Part shown: piece after piece, positions 16,788-25,596 of the stretch
How positions within the stretch are numbered: position 1 is the stretch's first letter
Layout: each line of letters begins with the position of its first letter
Assembly: GCF_001984125.1 (NCBI RefSeq)
Contig: NZ_MTQL01000007.1
Location: 620,001-684,000 of the forward strand
DNA length: 64,000 nucleotides
Reading direction: 5' to 3'
Source of the DNA: Leifsonia sp. ALI-44-B
GTDB taxonomy: Bacteria > Actinomycetota > Actinomycetes > Actinomycetales > Microbacteriaceae
Notes under the pieces: model-generated
Told to the model about the DNA's origin: nothing
The model's database searches: none
The model's input: only the letters and a program-made list of their open reading frames with translations
Translations under genes and position numbers: made by a program

Positions 16788-16824
16788 GTGGGATGCCGCA
16801 GCCCGCGCGCCATCCCACCCCTCG
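16782..16824. terminator. Long stem-loop downstream of sugar-binding lipoprotein gene
   Basis: CGAGGGGTGGGATG (16782-16795) pairs perfectly over 14 bp with CATCCCACCCCTCG (16811-16824) around a GC-rich loop. It begins 18 nt after the stop of the minus-strand binding-protein gene; a T-run is absent. Confidence 0.65.
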
Positions 16825-16841
16825 TGATCGAGCGTGATCGG

Positions 16842-18206
16842 CTATTGCCCGCCCGCCTGCGTGTAGGCCGTCATGGCGGCGGCCTGCGCGTCTTCGAGCG
16901 CCTTCTCGGGCGTCTTGTCGCCCAGCAGCGCCGACGTGATGGCGTTGTTCAGCTCGCTCTTGATGGCCTGACCGGCCGGCGAGGAGCCGAACGACCGACC
17001 CTCGGCGGCGACGTCGTAGAACGTGGAGATCGTCTGGTCGAAGCCGGCGTTACCGCTGTCCCCGACGAACTTCTCGCGCACGGCCTTGTCGGCTTCGGGC
17101 GATCCGGTGAAGAGGCCCGTGTTGATGGCGCCGGGTTTCGCGGCAATGGTGTCGGCTCGAGCCTCACCCGCGGCCATCCAGGCGTCCTGCGACGTCAAGT
17201 CGAGGGCCCACTGGCACGCGGCCGACGGGTTCTTGGCGCCCGTCGGAATGACGAACGCCGTGCCGCCGGTGACCGAGAAGGGCTCGCCGTCCTGGTCGCG
17301 GAAGGGCACGGCCTCGATCTCGACCTGGTCGGCATAGGGCGAGAGCACGTTCACGTACCACTGCGCGTTCAGCTGCGCGCCGACCTGGTCGGCCACGAAC
17401 TGGTTGTTGTCGCCGAACGTGTCGAAGGAGTCGGAGAAGCTCTTCATCTTGGCGAAGCCGCCCTGAGCGTCGGCCAGCTCGGTCAAGAATTCGATGGCCT
17501 TGACGTTGTTGGGGTCGTCGAGCGTGGGCTTGCCGTCGTCGTCGATGACCTGGCCGCCGTAGCCCAGCATCCACAATTCGCCTTGGCCGGTCGCGACCGG
17601 GTCGAAGCCGATGGTGGTGGGATTGCCGCCCGACTCCTTGTACATCTTCTTGGCGGCCTCGATGAGGACATCGGGTTTCGAGGTGTCGATCTGATCGGCC
17701 GTGACGCCCGCGGCATCCATGACCTTCTTGTTCAGGATGATTGCGGGCGGCTGGTAGAACTGCGGAACGCCCCACATCTGGTCGTCGTAGGTGACATCGT
17801 CGACCACGTTCTCATACCAGCGCTCGTCGGCGTCGACGTCGCCCGCCGCGAAGCATTTGTCGAGGGGCTGGATGAGGCCCTGCGCGGCGTAGGTGCCCAC
17901 GAATTGGCGGTCCATCTGCACGATGTCCGGCACCGAACCGCTCGCGGCGCGCGTGGTGAACTTCTGCGCATCGAAGGCGGTCTGGTCGATCTTGATGTCG
18001 ACGTCCTTCAGCTGCGCCTTCGCGTAGTCCAGGCGGCTGGTGCCCACGTCATCCGCGTTGTCGAAGCCCCAGGCGTTGAGCGTGCCCGTCGGCGTGGTGG
18101 TGAAATCGGCGGCGGCGGTGTCGTTGCCCCCGCCGGAGCATCCCGCGAGTGCGACCATGGCGGTCGCGACCCCGACGGCGAGCAGAGTCTTCTGTGACTT
18201 CTTCAC
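16842..18206 (-). CDS. ABC-type sugar-binding lipoprotein (orphan)
   Basis: This 454-aa extracellular solute-binding protein has a lipoprotein signal peptide with lipobox LAGC at residues 20-23 and a family 1 fold (IVQMDRQFVGTYAAQGLIQPLD, GVPQFYQPPAIILNKK, GGTAFVIPTGAKNPSAACQWAL). It would capture a carbohydrate for an ABC importer. No permease or ATPase gene is adjacent, so it must work with components encoded elsewhere or in a system split from its locus. The GTG 18206 start follows GAGGGAC. Its promoter TTGACC/TTGTTA is overlapped by LacI-type operator halves at 18251-18290, implying repression by a LacI regulator that is not in the window. Confidence 0.88.
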   Translation of the reverse strand: MKKSQKTLLAVGVATAMVALAGCSGGGNDTAAADFTTTPTGTLNAWGFDNADDVGTSRLDYAKAQLKDVDIKIDQTAFDAQKFTTRAASGSVPDIVQMDRQFVGTYAAQGLIQPLDKCFAAGDVDADERWYENVVDDVTYDDQMWGVPQFYQPPAIILNKKVMDAAGVTADQIDTSKPDVLIEAAKKMYKESGGNPTTIGFDPVATGQGELWMLGYGGQVIDDDGKPTLDDPNNVKAIEFLTELADAQGGFAKMKSFSDSFDTFGDNNQFVADQVGAQLNAQWYVNVLSPYADQVEIEAVPFRDQDGEPFSVTGGTAFVIPTGAKNPSAACQWALDLTSQDAWMAAGEARADTIAAKPGAINTGLFTGSPEADKAVREKFVGDSGNAGFDQTISTFYDVAAEGRSFGSSPAGQAIKSELNNAITSALLGDKTPEKALEDAQAAAMTAYTQAGGQ

Positions 18207-18236
18207 GTGTCCCTCACTTCTTTCGAAACTACTTCT

Positions 18237-18290
18237 TAACAACCACAGCGGAGAAGCGCTGGTCAATCCCTTTCATTGCCAGCGCTTCTC
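18237..18290 (-). promoter_or_regulatory. Promoter with paired LacI-like operators
   Basis: Perfect 12-bp arms GAGAAGCGCTGG (18251-18262) and CCAGCGCTTCTC (18279-18290) contain the AGCGCT core of LacI-family sites. Reading toward the binding-protein gene, a -35 TTGACC (18261-18266) and a possible -10 TTGTTA (18237-18242) with 18-nt spacing overlap the proximal arm. Binding there would block transcription, and the two sites could be joined by one tetramer. Confidence 0.75.
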
Positions 18291-18329
18291 TGCATGCGGA
18301 TGCGAGCCCGCCTCGTTTTTCGTTCGGGA

Positions 18330-19181
18330 TCAGCCCTTCCGCCACTCGTCGGACTCGAGGTGCGAACCCGCCTGAGGGCCCATCTGCAGCATGCCGCCGT
18401 CGACCACGAGCGAGGCGCCCGTAACATACGAGGCCTGCGGCGACGCCAGGAAGGCGATGGCCGCGGCGATCTCGCGCGCGTCGCCGGGGCGGCCGAGCGG
18501 GATGCCGGGGCGCTCGGTCTGGCGCGGGTCCTCGTCGGTCTGACCCGTCATGGGCGTCGCGATCTCGCCCGGTGCGACCGAGTTGGCGGTGATGCCGTAG
18601 CGGCCCAGTTCGAGCGCGATGGTCTTCATGAGGCCGCCGAGACCGTGTTTGGCGGCGTCGTAGGCACTCGACCCGACGCGTGGCTGGTGTTCGTGCACGC
18701 TCGTCACGGCGATGATCCGGCCGCCGTGGCCCGCTTGCACCATGCGCGCCGCTGCCCGCTGCAGGCACACGAACGCGCCGTCGAGGTCGGTGGCAACGGT
18801 GTGCCGCCAATCGGCGAGCGACATCTCGAGGAACGGCGCGTTGTCGCCCGTCCCCGCGTTGTTGACGAACACGTCGACGCCGCCCAGCTCATCGGCGAGA
18901 GCGTCGATGACCGAGCCGGCCGACTCGAGTTTCGTCGTGTCGAGGTGGCGCACCGCGGCCGTGCGACCGAGCGCCCGCACCTCCTCGGCCGTGCCCTGCG
19001 CGCCCTCCTCGTCCTCATGCCACGTGATGCCCACGTCGAGACCCGCTTCGGCCAGCACCACGGCCGTGGCCTTGCCGATGCCCGAGTCGGCACCCGTCAC
19101 GATGGCGACGCGGGGCCGGAACTCGGGCGAGCGCTCGACCGGGGCTCCGGCATCCGCACCGCTTTCTTGGCCGTCGCTCAT
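18330..19181 (-). CDS. Short-chain dehydrogenase of the general-stress type
   Basis: This 283-aa SDR shows TGADSGIGKA for NAD(P) binding, NNAG, the catalytic Ser in AVTSVHEH and YDAAKHG with Tyr and Lys. The C-terminal ASYVTGASLVVDGGM is typical of the YdaD/YhdF group of glucose/ribitol-like stress dehydrogenases. The ATG at 19181 overlaps the stop of the DUF2795 gene (ATGA), so expression is coupled. Substrate unknown. Confidence 0.88.
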   Translation of the reverse strand: MSDGQESGADAGAPVERSPEFRPRVAIVTGADSGIGKATAVVLAEAGLDVGITWHEDEEGAQGTAEEVRALGRTAAVRHLDTTKLESAGSVIDALADELGGVDVFVNNAGTGDNAPFLEMSLADWRHTVATDLDGAFVCLQRAAARMVQAGHGGRIIAVTSVHEHQPRVGSSAYDAAKHGLGGLMKTIALELGRYGITANSVAPGEIATPMTGQTDEDPRQTERPGIPLGRPGDAREIAAAIAFLASPQASYVTGASLVVDGGMLQMGPQAGSHLESDEWRKG

Positions 19182-19366
19182 TCGCCGCTCACCGCCTGGG
19201 TGACGGCGGTCGGGGCGTCGAAGTCCTGCTCGGGCAGGCCCTTCAGCGCGTCGAGCACCTCGTCGCCGGCGCCGTTCTTCTCGGCTGCCGACACCAGGTC
19301 GTCGCGGCTGGCGGGGTAGTCGACGCCGCCCAGGTGCTTCTGCAGTTCGATCGGATTGACCGTCAT
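19178..19366 (-). CDS. DUF2795 domain protein, 62 aa
   Basis: This small protein reads MTVNPIELQKHLGGVDYPAS followed by a short helical region ending LKGLPEQDFDAPTAV, matching DUF2795, a family of ~60-90-residue proteins common in stress loci. The ribosome-binding site GAGGAGG is strong. It overlaps the SDR gene by ATGA. The shared upstream region with the APC permease carries an ACCC-N6-GGGT motif. Confidence 0.85.
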   Translation of the reverse strand: MTVNPIELQKHLGGVDYPASRDDLVSAAEKNGAGDEVLDALKGLPEQDFDAPTAVTQAVSGE

Positions 19367-19406
19367 CGTTTCCTCCTCGGATCGACAGATTGGTGAGCAC
19401 CAGAAA

Positions 19407-19464
19407 ACCCCCGAACGGGTGACAGCGAAAGACCCTTGACGAACCCGCGGTGGCGGCTTTAATT
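19407..19464 (+). promoter_or_regulatory. Promoter region of APC permease with ACCC-N6-GGGT motif
   Basis: ACCC CCGAAC GGGT (19407-19420) precedes a sigma-70-like promoter TTGACG (19436-19441), 17-nt spacer, TTAATT (19459-19464). This would give a 5' leader of about 120 nt before ATG 19595. The leader contains a CCGCGA...TCGCGG inverted repeat but no riboswitch class I recognise. Confidence 0.55.
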
Positions 19465-19594
19465 GCCTCGACAGACACGGGGGCGCATCCATTAGCCCAT
19501 CCGCGAGGATTTCTCTCCCCCTTTCGCGGGTCGCGGAGCGCGCAGTACCGTCTAACCGGCCTCGAGGCCACGCCCCACACGAAAGACGAAAATC

Positions 19595-20989
19595 ATGAGC
19601 GACAAGACACGTCCTGCCACCGGACCGGGTTCCTCCGGCGCGGCCGCCGACCCCGGCTCGGGCTCCGGCACGAACTCCGGCTCCAAGCTGAAGCAGGGCA
19701 TCACGGGTCCGCTGCTCTTCCTCTTCATCCTGGGCGATGTGCTCGGCGCGGGCATCTACGCCCTCATGGGCAGCCTGTCGGCGGATGTCGGGGGCGCGCT
19801 CTGGGCCCCGCTCGCCGTCGCGCTCCTGCTCGCACTCCTGACGGCCGGCTCCTACGCCGAACTCGTCACGAAGTACCCGAAGGCCGGCGGAGCCGCCATT
19901 TTCGCCGAGCGCGCCTATAAACAGCCCCTCATCTCGTTTCTCGTCGGCTTCAGCATGCTGGCCGCCGGCGTGGTCTCCGCCGCCGGTCTCGCTCTCGCCT
20001 TCGCGGGCGACTACCTCTCGGTCTTCATCGAGCTGCCGCCCATCCCCACGGCCATGGTGTTCCTGCTGCTCATCGGCGCCCTCAACGCCCGGGGCATCTC
20101 GGAGTCGATGAAGAGCAACCTCGTGATGACGATCATCGAGCTCAGCGGCCTCGTCATCGTGATCGTCGTCGTGGCCGTCATGCTGGGCCGCGGCGATGGC
20201 GACGTCAGCCGCGTCGGCGAGTTCCCCGAGGGTTCGGTGCCGGCCCTCGCCACTCTGAGCGCCGCCATCGTTGCCTACTACTCGTTCGTGGGCTTCGAGA
20301 CGTCGGCCAACGTGGCCGAGGAGGTCAAGAACCCGAGCAAGGTCTATCCCCGGGCCCTCTTCGGCTCGCTCGCCACGGCCGGTGTCGTCTACATCCTCGT
20401 CGGCCTGGCGAGCGCCATCGCCCTGCCGCCCGCCGACCTCGAGGGCTCCTCGAGTCCGTTGCTCGACGTCGTGGCCGCGACGGGCGTTGGCGTGCCCAGC
20501 TGGATCTTCAGCCTCATCGCCCTCGTCGCCGTCGCGAACGGCGCGCTCCTCACCATGATCATGGCGAGCCGCGTGACCTACGGCATGGCCGAGCAGGGCC
20601 TTCTGCCGAGCGTTCTGGGCAAGGTGCTGTCGAAGCGCAAGACGCCGTGGACCGCCATCCTCTCGACCACGCTCGTGGCGATGCTGCTGACGCTCGTCGG
20701 GGATGTCTCCACCCTCGCCGAGACCGTCGTGCTGCTGCTGCTCTTCGTGTTCATCAGCACCAATGTGGCCGTGCTGGTGCTGCGCCGCGACCCGGTCGAG
20801 CACGACCACTTCCGCGTGTGGACCTTCGTGCCCGTGCTGGGCGTCGCCTCGTGCATCCTGTTGCTCACGCAGCAGAGCCCGCAGGTGTGGCTGTTCGGGG
20901 CGATCCTGCTGGCCGTGGGTGTGGTGCTGTACTTCGTGGCTCGTTTCACGCGCAACCGTCAGGATGCCTCGGCGCGCCGCGACGTCTGA
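19595..20989 (+). CDS. APC-superfamily amino acid permease
   Basis: This 464-aa permease has a 35-residue Gly/Ser-rich cytoplasmic N-terminus and about 12 transmembrane segments. It shows the APC motif FILGDVLGAGIYALMG at segment 1, AELVTKYPKAGGAAIFAERAY, the FVGFETSANVAEEVKNP block and MASRVTYGMAEQGLLP. These define the amino acid/polyamine/organocation transporters. Substrate cannot be read. It is monocistronic; its stop is followed by 17-bp tandem repeats. Confidence 0.9.
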   Translation: MSDKTRPATGPGSSGAAADPGSGSGTNSGSKLKQGITGPLLFLFILGDVLGAGIYALMGSLSADVGGALWAPLAVALLLALLTAGSYAELVTKYPKAGGAAIFAERAYKQPLISFLVGFSMLAAGVVSAAGLALAFAGDYLSVFIELPPIPTAMVFLLLIGALNARGISESMKSNLVMTIIELSGLVIVIVVVAVMLGRGDGDVSRVGEFPEGSVPALATLSAAIVAYYSFVGFETSANVAEEVKNPSKVYPRALFGSLATAGVVYILVGLASAIALPPADLEGSSSPLLDVVAATGVGVPSWIFSLIALVAVANGALLTMIMASRVTYGMAEQGLLPSVLGKVLSKRKTPWTAILSTTLVAMLLTLVGDVSTLAETVVLLLLFVFISTNVAVLVLRRDPVEHDHFRVWTFVPVLGVASCILLLTQQSPQVWLFGAILLAVGVVLYFVARFTRNRQDASARRDV

Positions 20990-21040
20990 GCCGAGAAGCC
21001 GCCCGCGCCGAGAAACCGCCTGGGCCGAGAAAGCGCCTGC
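20990..21040. repeat. 17-bp tandem repeat, three copies
   Basis: GCCGAGAAGCCGCCCGC, GCCGAGAAACCGCCTGG and GCCGAGAAAGCGCCTGC follow each other with an exact 17-bp period, starting directly at the end of the APC stop codon. A degenerate fourth unit leads into the end of the converging LuxR gene. Confidence 0.85.
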
Positions 21041-21051
21041 GCCGCGGGCGT

Positions 21052-23814
21052 CTAAGCCGAGGGTTCGACGCCGAGGGCCGCGGCCAGCCCGCGCCGTGAC
21101 GCCACCCCGAGCTTCAGGCGCGCCTGGTAGAGGTGCGACTCCACGGTGCGCACCGACAGGAACAGCGTCTGCGCGATCTCGCGGTCGCTGCGCCCCGTGG
21201 CCGCGAGTGTCGCGACCTCGAGTTCGCGGCGCGTGAGCGTCGCCGTGGTCTCGGGTTCGACGATCGGCGCCGGCAGGGCACCCTGGTCGCTGGCGCGCCG
21301 CCACTCCTGCCGTTCGGCGTGCGCGCGGCTCTGCTGGGCGGCCGCATGGTCCCCGAGAGAGGCATGGATGACCGCAGCGTGACGCGAGGCATCGGCGGCG
21401 AGCCCGAACGCGTTCATGCGCGCGAATCGACATGCCGAGGCATCCAGTCGGCCCGGATCGACCTCGACGAGGGCGCGTGCGTAGGCGGCCTTGGCGTGCA
21501 GAAGCGGCGCGTCGGTGAGCGATGCGACACGCTCGAGGCGGTCGACCACACGCTCGCTCTGCGCCCCCAACCGGAAGAGCTCGAAGACCCCCCACGCACC
21601 GACGGCGCTCCCCATCGGGTCGTCCTGATCGAGCATGAGCGTGATTGCGCGATCCCGTTCGGTGCGCGTGTCGGCCCCTTCGCCGGGAACGAACGCGAGG
21701 ATGGCGTTGAACCACGCGTGCTGACCCTCGAGCGTGGTGCGCCCGATCGAGGCGGCCAATTTGCGGCGTGTCGCGGAGGCGTCGCCCCGACGTGCCGAGA
21801 CGAGGGCGAGCTGCACGAGCATCCAGGGTCGCCATCCCGCGATGTCGAACGGATCGAGGCGCTGCTGGGCGCTCCGCAACTCGACAGTGGCGCGGGCATC
21901 GTCGCCCTCGTGCAGCGCCACGAGCGCGGCGACCATGCTGATGGCGGCGAGCAGATAGCGATCGTCGAGGGCGTCAGGCCGGGACAGCAGCTCGACCGTG
22001 CTGTCGGTGGCGAGGCCCACGTCGAAACCGGCCGTGCACCGGATGACGGCCTCCGTGCCCCGCACTTTCGCGCGATAGTCCACCGACCCGAAGGCGACGG
22101 TCGCGGGCGAGATGTCGTCGATCAGCGTGTCGAGCACGTCGATGGCGTCGAGCGCCCGCCCGCAACGGCCGGTGTGGCAGAGCAACAGGGCCGTGAGGCA
22201 TCCGGCGACGATGCGGGTCGCGAGATCGGCCGAGGGGTCGCGCAGCAGGGGGTCGCCGAGGCGGATGGCCGCCTCCTGGTCGCCCGTCACGTTGGCGCGC
22301 ACCACGGCGACGCCCGTCGCGAGACACGGGCCCGCGAGGCCGTCATCCACCCACAAGGTGACGGTGTCGAAGAGTCGGCCGAGTTCGGTTTCCGCGTCGG
22401 GCAGAGACACGGCCAGCTCGGACCACCAGATTACGAGACGGGCGAGCTCGGGATGGGTTGCGCCGCGCACATCCGCCTCGGCCAGCACGGTCAGGGCAGA
22501 GCGCTGACGACCCCGCTGGGCGAGGGAGCGGGAGCGCTCGACATCCGCCAGGACCGACCCGCGCAAGCGCCGGCTGCGCAGGGCGAATCGCTCGGCACGC
22601 ACATACTCGCCTTGGCGGTTGGAGCCCGAGGCTGCGGCCAGCAGCACGTCGGCCACACGCTCCTCGCCCCACTCGGCGAGCGCCGCGGGCTCTTCGTCAT
22701 ACCCCCACTGCCCGGCGATGGCGATGGCCTGGGCGGGGCTCGGCAGGTGATCGACGTCGCGCAGGATGGATTCACCGAAAGCGCCCGTGACCTGGTGCAC
22801 GCGGTCGGGATCGGCGATCTCGAAGGCCGCGCCGGCGAACAAGGTTCCTGGCACGACGAGCTGCGTCGAAGCATAGTCGGAGGCGATGAAACCGTGCTGT
22901 GACAGCACGCGCAGGTCGCTGCGGGTCGCCGCGGCTCCGAGCACGCCGAGCGGGATCGGCCCGGTCACGTGCAACGCGGCGAGCGCCGTCAGCTGCCGCT
23001 CGGTGAGCACGCGCAGCTGATGCTGCAGCAGGTCCAGGATGCGGGGCGACTGGGCCGGCAGGTTCGAGAAGGCCGCGATGGGCGATTCGGTCGGGTCGAG
23101 TGCGTGCACGGCCGCCGCGAGTTCTTTGATGAGCTGGGGCGAACCGCCGCTGTTCGCGAAGATCAGCGCGCGCGACACCGTGTCGAATACGGCGTCGGGC
23201 ATCACCTGTGCCAGCAACTCGTCGGCCTCGCGGGCGGTCAGGGGCGCGACGTCGACGCGTTCGGCACCGCGCTCGATCCACAGCTCGTTGATGGCCCGCA
23301 CGGTGTCGCGGTCGTAGCGGTGATCGCCGTCGGGCGTACTTCCGGGCGCGCTCCCGAGTGCCACCGGGGTGGAGGTCAGCAGGAGCGCCACCGTTCCGGC
23401 CTCGGCCAGTTCGGTAAGGCGGCGCATGATTCGGGGGTGCAGCGTCTGGGCGTCATCGACGTGGACGACCACGGGCGCAGCGGATGCGGGCGGCCCCGCC
23501 TCGATGCGTTCGGTGATGAAGCCCAGCGCGTCGTCGAGCCCGCCGGCCCGGGGCGATCCATCGAGCGCGGTCGTGCCGTCGCGGTGCAGGCCGAGCAGGG
23601 TGACGGGTTCGATGCCCTCCGTGCGCAGCAGTTCGGCCACGGCCGACGCCAGGTAACTCTTACCGAAGCCGAATTCGCCGACGATCACGACGCTCCGGCC
23701 GGCGAGCAGGCATTCCGAAAGCAACCTCGGATTCTTGCCGCGGCCCACCATGCGGTGTCTCCCCGGCGACCGTCTGACGGATATCGGAGCCGTCCCTCGT
23801 TCTGCGTCATTCAT
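21052..23814 (-). CDS. Large LuxR-family ATPase regulator near SipW operon
   Basis: This 920-aa regulator has an N-terminal P-loop GEFGFGKSYLAS (about residues 46-57), a Walker B-like VVHVDDAQTLH, a long alpha-helical mid-region and a C-terminal LuxR helix-turn-helix (LTRRELEVATLAATGRSDRE ... LFLSVRTVESHLYQARLKL). It is divergent from the SipW-type export operon, with 368 nt between them. In actinobacteria large LuxR regulators are often adjacent to such operons, so it is the probable controller. It differs from the 9689 regulator in sequence, and both are over 850 residues. Confidence 0.9.
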   Translation of the reverse strand: MNDAERGTAPISVRRSPGRHRMVGRGKNPRLLSECLLAGRSVVIVGEFGFGKSYLASAVAELLRTEGIEPVTLLGLHRDGTTALDGSPRAGGLDDALGFITERIEAGPPASAAPVVVHVDDAQTLHPRIMRRLTELAEAGTVALLLTSTPVALGSAPGSTPDGDHRYDRDTVRAINELWIERGAERVDVAPLTAREADELLAQVMPDAVFDTVSRALIFANSGGSPQLIKELAAAVHALDPTESPIAAFSNLPAQSPRILDLLQHQLRVLTERQLTALAALHVTGPIPLGVLGAAATRSDLRVLSQHGFIASDYASTQLVVPGTLFAGAAFEIADPDRVHQVTGAFGESILRDVDHLPSPAQAIAIAGQWGYDEEPAALAEWGEERVADVLLAAASGSNRQGEYVRAERFALRSRRLRGSVLADVERSRSLAQRGRQRSALTVLAEADVRGATHPELARLVIWWSELAVSLPDAETELGRLFDTVTLWVDDGLAGPCLATGVAVVRANVTGDQEAAIRLGDPLLRDPSADLATRIVAGCLTALLLCHTGRCGRALDAIDVLDTLIDDISPATVAFGSVDYRAKVRGTEAVIRCTAGFDVGLATDSTVELLSRPDALDDRYLLAAISMVAALVALHEGDDARATVELRSAQQRLDPFDIAGWRPWMLVQLALVSARRGDASATRRKLAASIGRTTLEGQHAWFNAILAFVPGEGADTRTERDRAITLMLDQDDPMGSAVGAWGVFELFRLGAQSERVVDRLERVASLTDAPLLHAKAAYARALVEVDPGRLDASACRFARMNAFGLAADASRHAAVIHASLGDHAAAQQSRAHAERQEWRRASDQGALPAPIVEPETTATLTRRELEVATLAATGRSDREIAQTLFLSVRTVESHLYQARLKLGVASRRGLAAALGVEPSA

Positions 23815-24182
23815 CGCACTCGTCCCCCAAAGACTCGCACTCGGGTATTGCCCCGGTGCGGCGACGCTGCTGCCCCTGAGCCTCTTTCTTCCCCCCCAGT
23901 ATGCCGAGAATTCATCCCCTTTACGTCCTCGGAGTACTGAGTTCGACCACTGAGTTGTCCCAGTAGTGCGTGGCGAATGCTCAGAATCCGCGGGACTGAG
24001 TCGCTCGAATTGCGGAGGAGAGAGGCCCAGACACGGGGGTAACCACGGAGAACGGCGGGACAGTGTGGTCGGCCGCGCCCCAAAACCCGAAGCTTTCCTC
24101 AGCTACCCCGTCCGGGGTGGCACACGTGATGTGACGCAGCTCGACGACGGGCACGTCACCGTGCATCAGCAAGGGGAAAACC
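23815..24182. promoter_or_regulatory. Divergent control region between LuxR gene and SipW operon
   Basis: No coding region is visible in these 368 nt. Three direct copies of ACTGAGT(T/C) occur at 23936, 23949 and 23995, the first two 13 bp apart. A palindrome ACCCCGTCCGGGGT spans 24105-24118. The ribosome-binding site AAGGGGA precedes ATG 24183. These are candidate binding sites for the divergent LuxR regulator. Confidence 0.5.
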
Positions 24183-24872
24183 ATGGCTCAACACGTTTCC
24201 GCACCGCGCAGCTCCCGTCGAGGAAAGGTCATGGCCATCGCGGCCGGCGGCCTCGTCATCGGGCTCGCGACCGCCGCCACCCTGGCCGCCTGGACCGACA
24301 CCGAATGGGTGTTCGGCGGCAACGCTGCGGGCGACGGACCCGGCGTCGGCACCAGCGCCTTCGAAGTCGAACAGAACGTCACCGCACCGTTCGCCGCCGC
24401 CGGCTTCGTGCAGGACGAGGAGAACCCGGGCTCGCCGCTCACGTTCGGCCTCGACGCCCTGAGCCTCAGCCCCGGCGACTCCGTCTACGCGCCCGTCGCC
24501 CTGCGCACGGTCGACGGTTCCATCGGAGGCACCATCGACCTGCAGTCGGCCGTCGCCGCCGACGGCATCACCGTGACCGACGCCGACGGCGTCCTCTTCG
24601 GCGCCCTCGAGCTGCGCGTCGCCGTGAACGCGACAGCGGTCACCTGCGACGCCGGCGCCTTCACTGCCACCAGCACCATCGCAGACGGCACTCTGGCCGA
24701 CGCCGAGGGCAACGCCGCTCAGGCCCTGACGGCCGACTCGGGCAACACCCAGTACTACTGCTTCGAGCTGACGCTGCCCGACGCGCCCACCCTGCCGACC
24801 GGCACCACGCTCGACGACCTGCAGGGTCGCACCGTGGCCCCCGCGTGGGAGTTCGCCGCAGAATCCGAGTAA
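24183..24872 (+). CDS. Exported protein with alternate (SipW-type) signal peptide
   Basis: This 229-aa secreted protein has a basic N-terminus, a hydrophobic stretch MAIAAGGLVIGLATAATLAAW and then WTDTEWVFGG, the pattern of alternate signal peptides cleaved by SipW-type peptidases in actinobacteria. The mature part is Ala/Gly/Asp/Thr-rich, contains two Cys and lacks catalytic motifs, as expected for a TasA/camelysin-like matrix or fibre component. It opens a four-gene operon with its own signal peptidase. A role in a cell-surface or biofilm structure is inferred from the family, not shown. Confidence 0.85.
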   Translation: MAQHVSAPRSSRRGKVMAIAAGGLVIGLATAATLAAWTDTEWVFGGNAAGDGPGVGTSAFEVEQNVTAPFAAAGFVQDEENPGSPLTFGLDALSLSPGDSVYAPVALRTVDGSIGGTIDLQSAVAADGITVTDADGVLFGALELRVAVNATAVTCDAGAFTATSTIADGTLADAEGNAAQALTADSGNTQYYCFELTLPDAPTLPTGTTLDDLQGRTVAPAWEFAAESE

Positions 24873-24933
24873 CCCGCATCATCCGCTGAGGCACATCACA
24901 CACGAGAACGACGAGACGGGCGGGACGGACACC

Positions 24934-25587
24934 ATGAACACGGTCAGTACGACTGCCACGCACGACCGTGACGGGTCGGATGTGGGCGGCGAAACCCCCA
25001 TCGCCACCGCATCCGCCCCCGTCCCGACCCGTCGGTCGCTCTCGGGCCGCGCACCCCGGCGCCCCCGCGCCAACGGCTCGCGCGCCACCCGCCTCATCAA
25101 AGAAGTCCTGCTCCTCATCGCCGGGATCGGTGGCATCCTGTCGGTCCTCTGGCTCGTCGCCTCGCTCGTCTTCGGCCTCTCGATCGTGATCTTCATGACG
25201 GGTTCGATGTCGCCGACGCTGCCGACGGGCGCGGCCGCGATCGTGAAGGATGCCGTGCCCGCCGCCGAGCTGCAGGTCGGCGACGTCGTGACGGTCCCCC
25301 GCGAGGGCCAGCCGCTGCCCGTCACCCACCGCATCGTCGACATCTCCCCCGTCGACCCGCTGTCGGGTGCCGGACCGGAGGCCCGCGAGCTCACGCTGCG
25401 CGGCGACGACAACGACACCAACGACCGCGACACCTACATCGTCACCGCCGCCGACCGCGTCATCGTCGGGGCTCCGTTCATCGGTCACGCGCTCACCATC
25501 ATGCAGACACCGATCTTCTTCGGCGCCCTCACCCTCGGGGTCATGCTGCTCGTCATCTGGGCCTTCTGGCCCGTCCGTACATCCTGA
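24934..25587 (+). CDS. SipW-like signal peptidase I (Ser-His type)
   Basis: This 217-aa ER/archaeal-type signal peptidase has a long 50-residue N-terminal cytoplasmic part, one transmembrane helix (about 57-87), the nucleophile motif TGSMSPTLPTG (Ser91), THRIV with His132 in place of the usual Lys, a RGDDNDTND acidic box and a C-terminal second transmembrane helix. The His in place of Lys separates it from the housekeeping LepB. Flanked by two substrates with SipW-type signal peptides, it is probably their dedicated processing enzyme. Confidence 0.92.
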   Translation: MNTVSTTATHDRDGSDVGGETPIATASAPVPTRRSLSGRAPRRPRANGSRATRLIKEVLLLIAGIGGILSVLWLVASLVFGLSIVIFMTGSMSPTLPTGAAAIVKDAVPAAELQVGDVVTVPREGQPLPVTHRIVDISPVDPLSGAGPEARELTLRGDDNDTNDRDTYIVTAADRVIVGAPFIGHALTIMQTPIFFGALTLGVMLLVIWAFWPVRTS

Positions 25588-25596
25588 GGAGGATTC

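Noticed and set aside
19178-21835. An 885-residue minus-strand open frame through the APC permease
   Set aside because: Only its last 62 residues form a real protein (DUF2795). The rest is low-complexity antisense of the permease and regulator genes.
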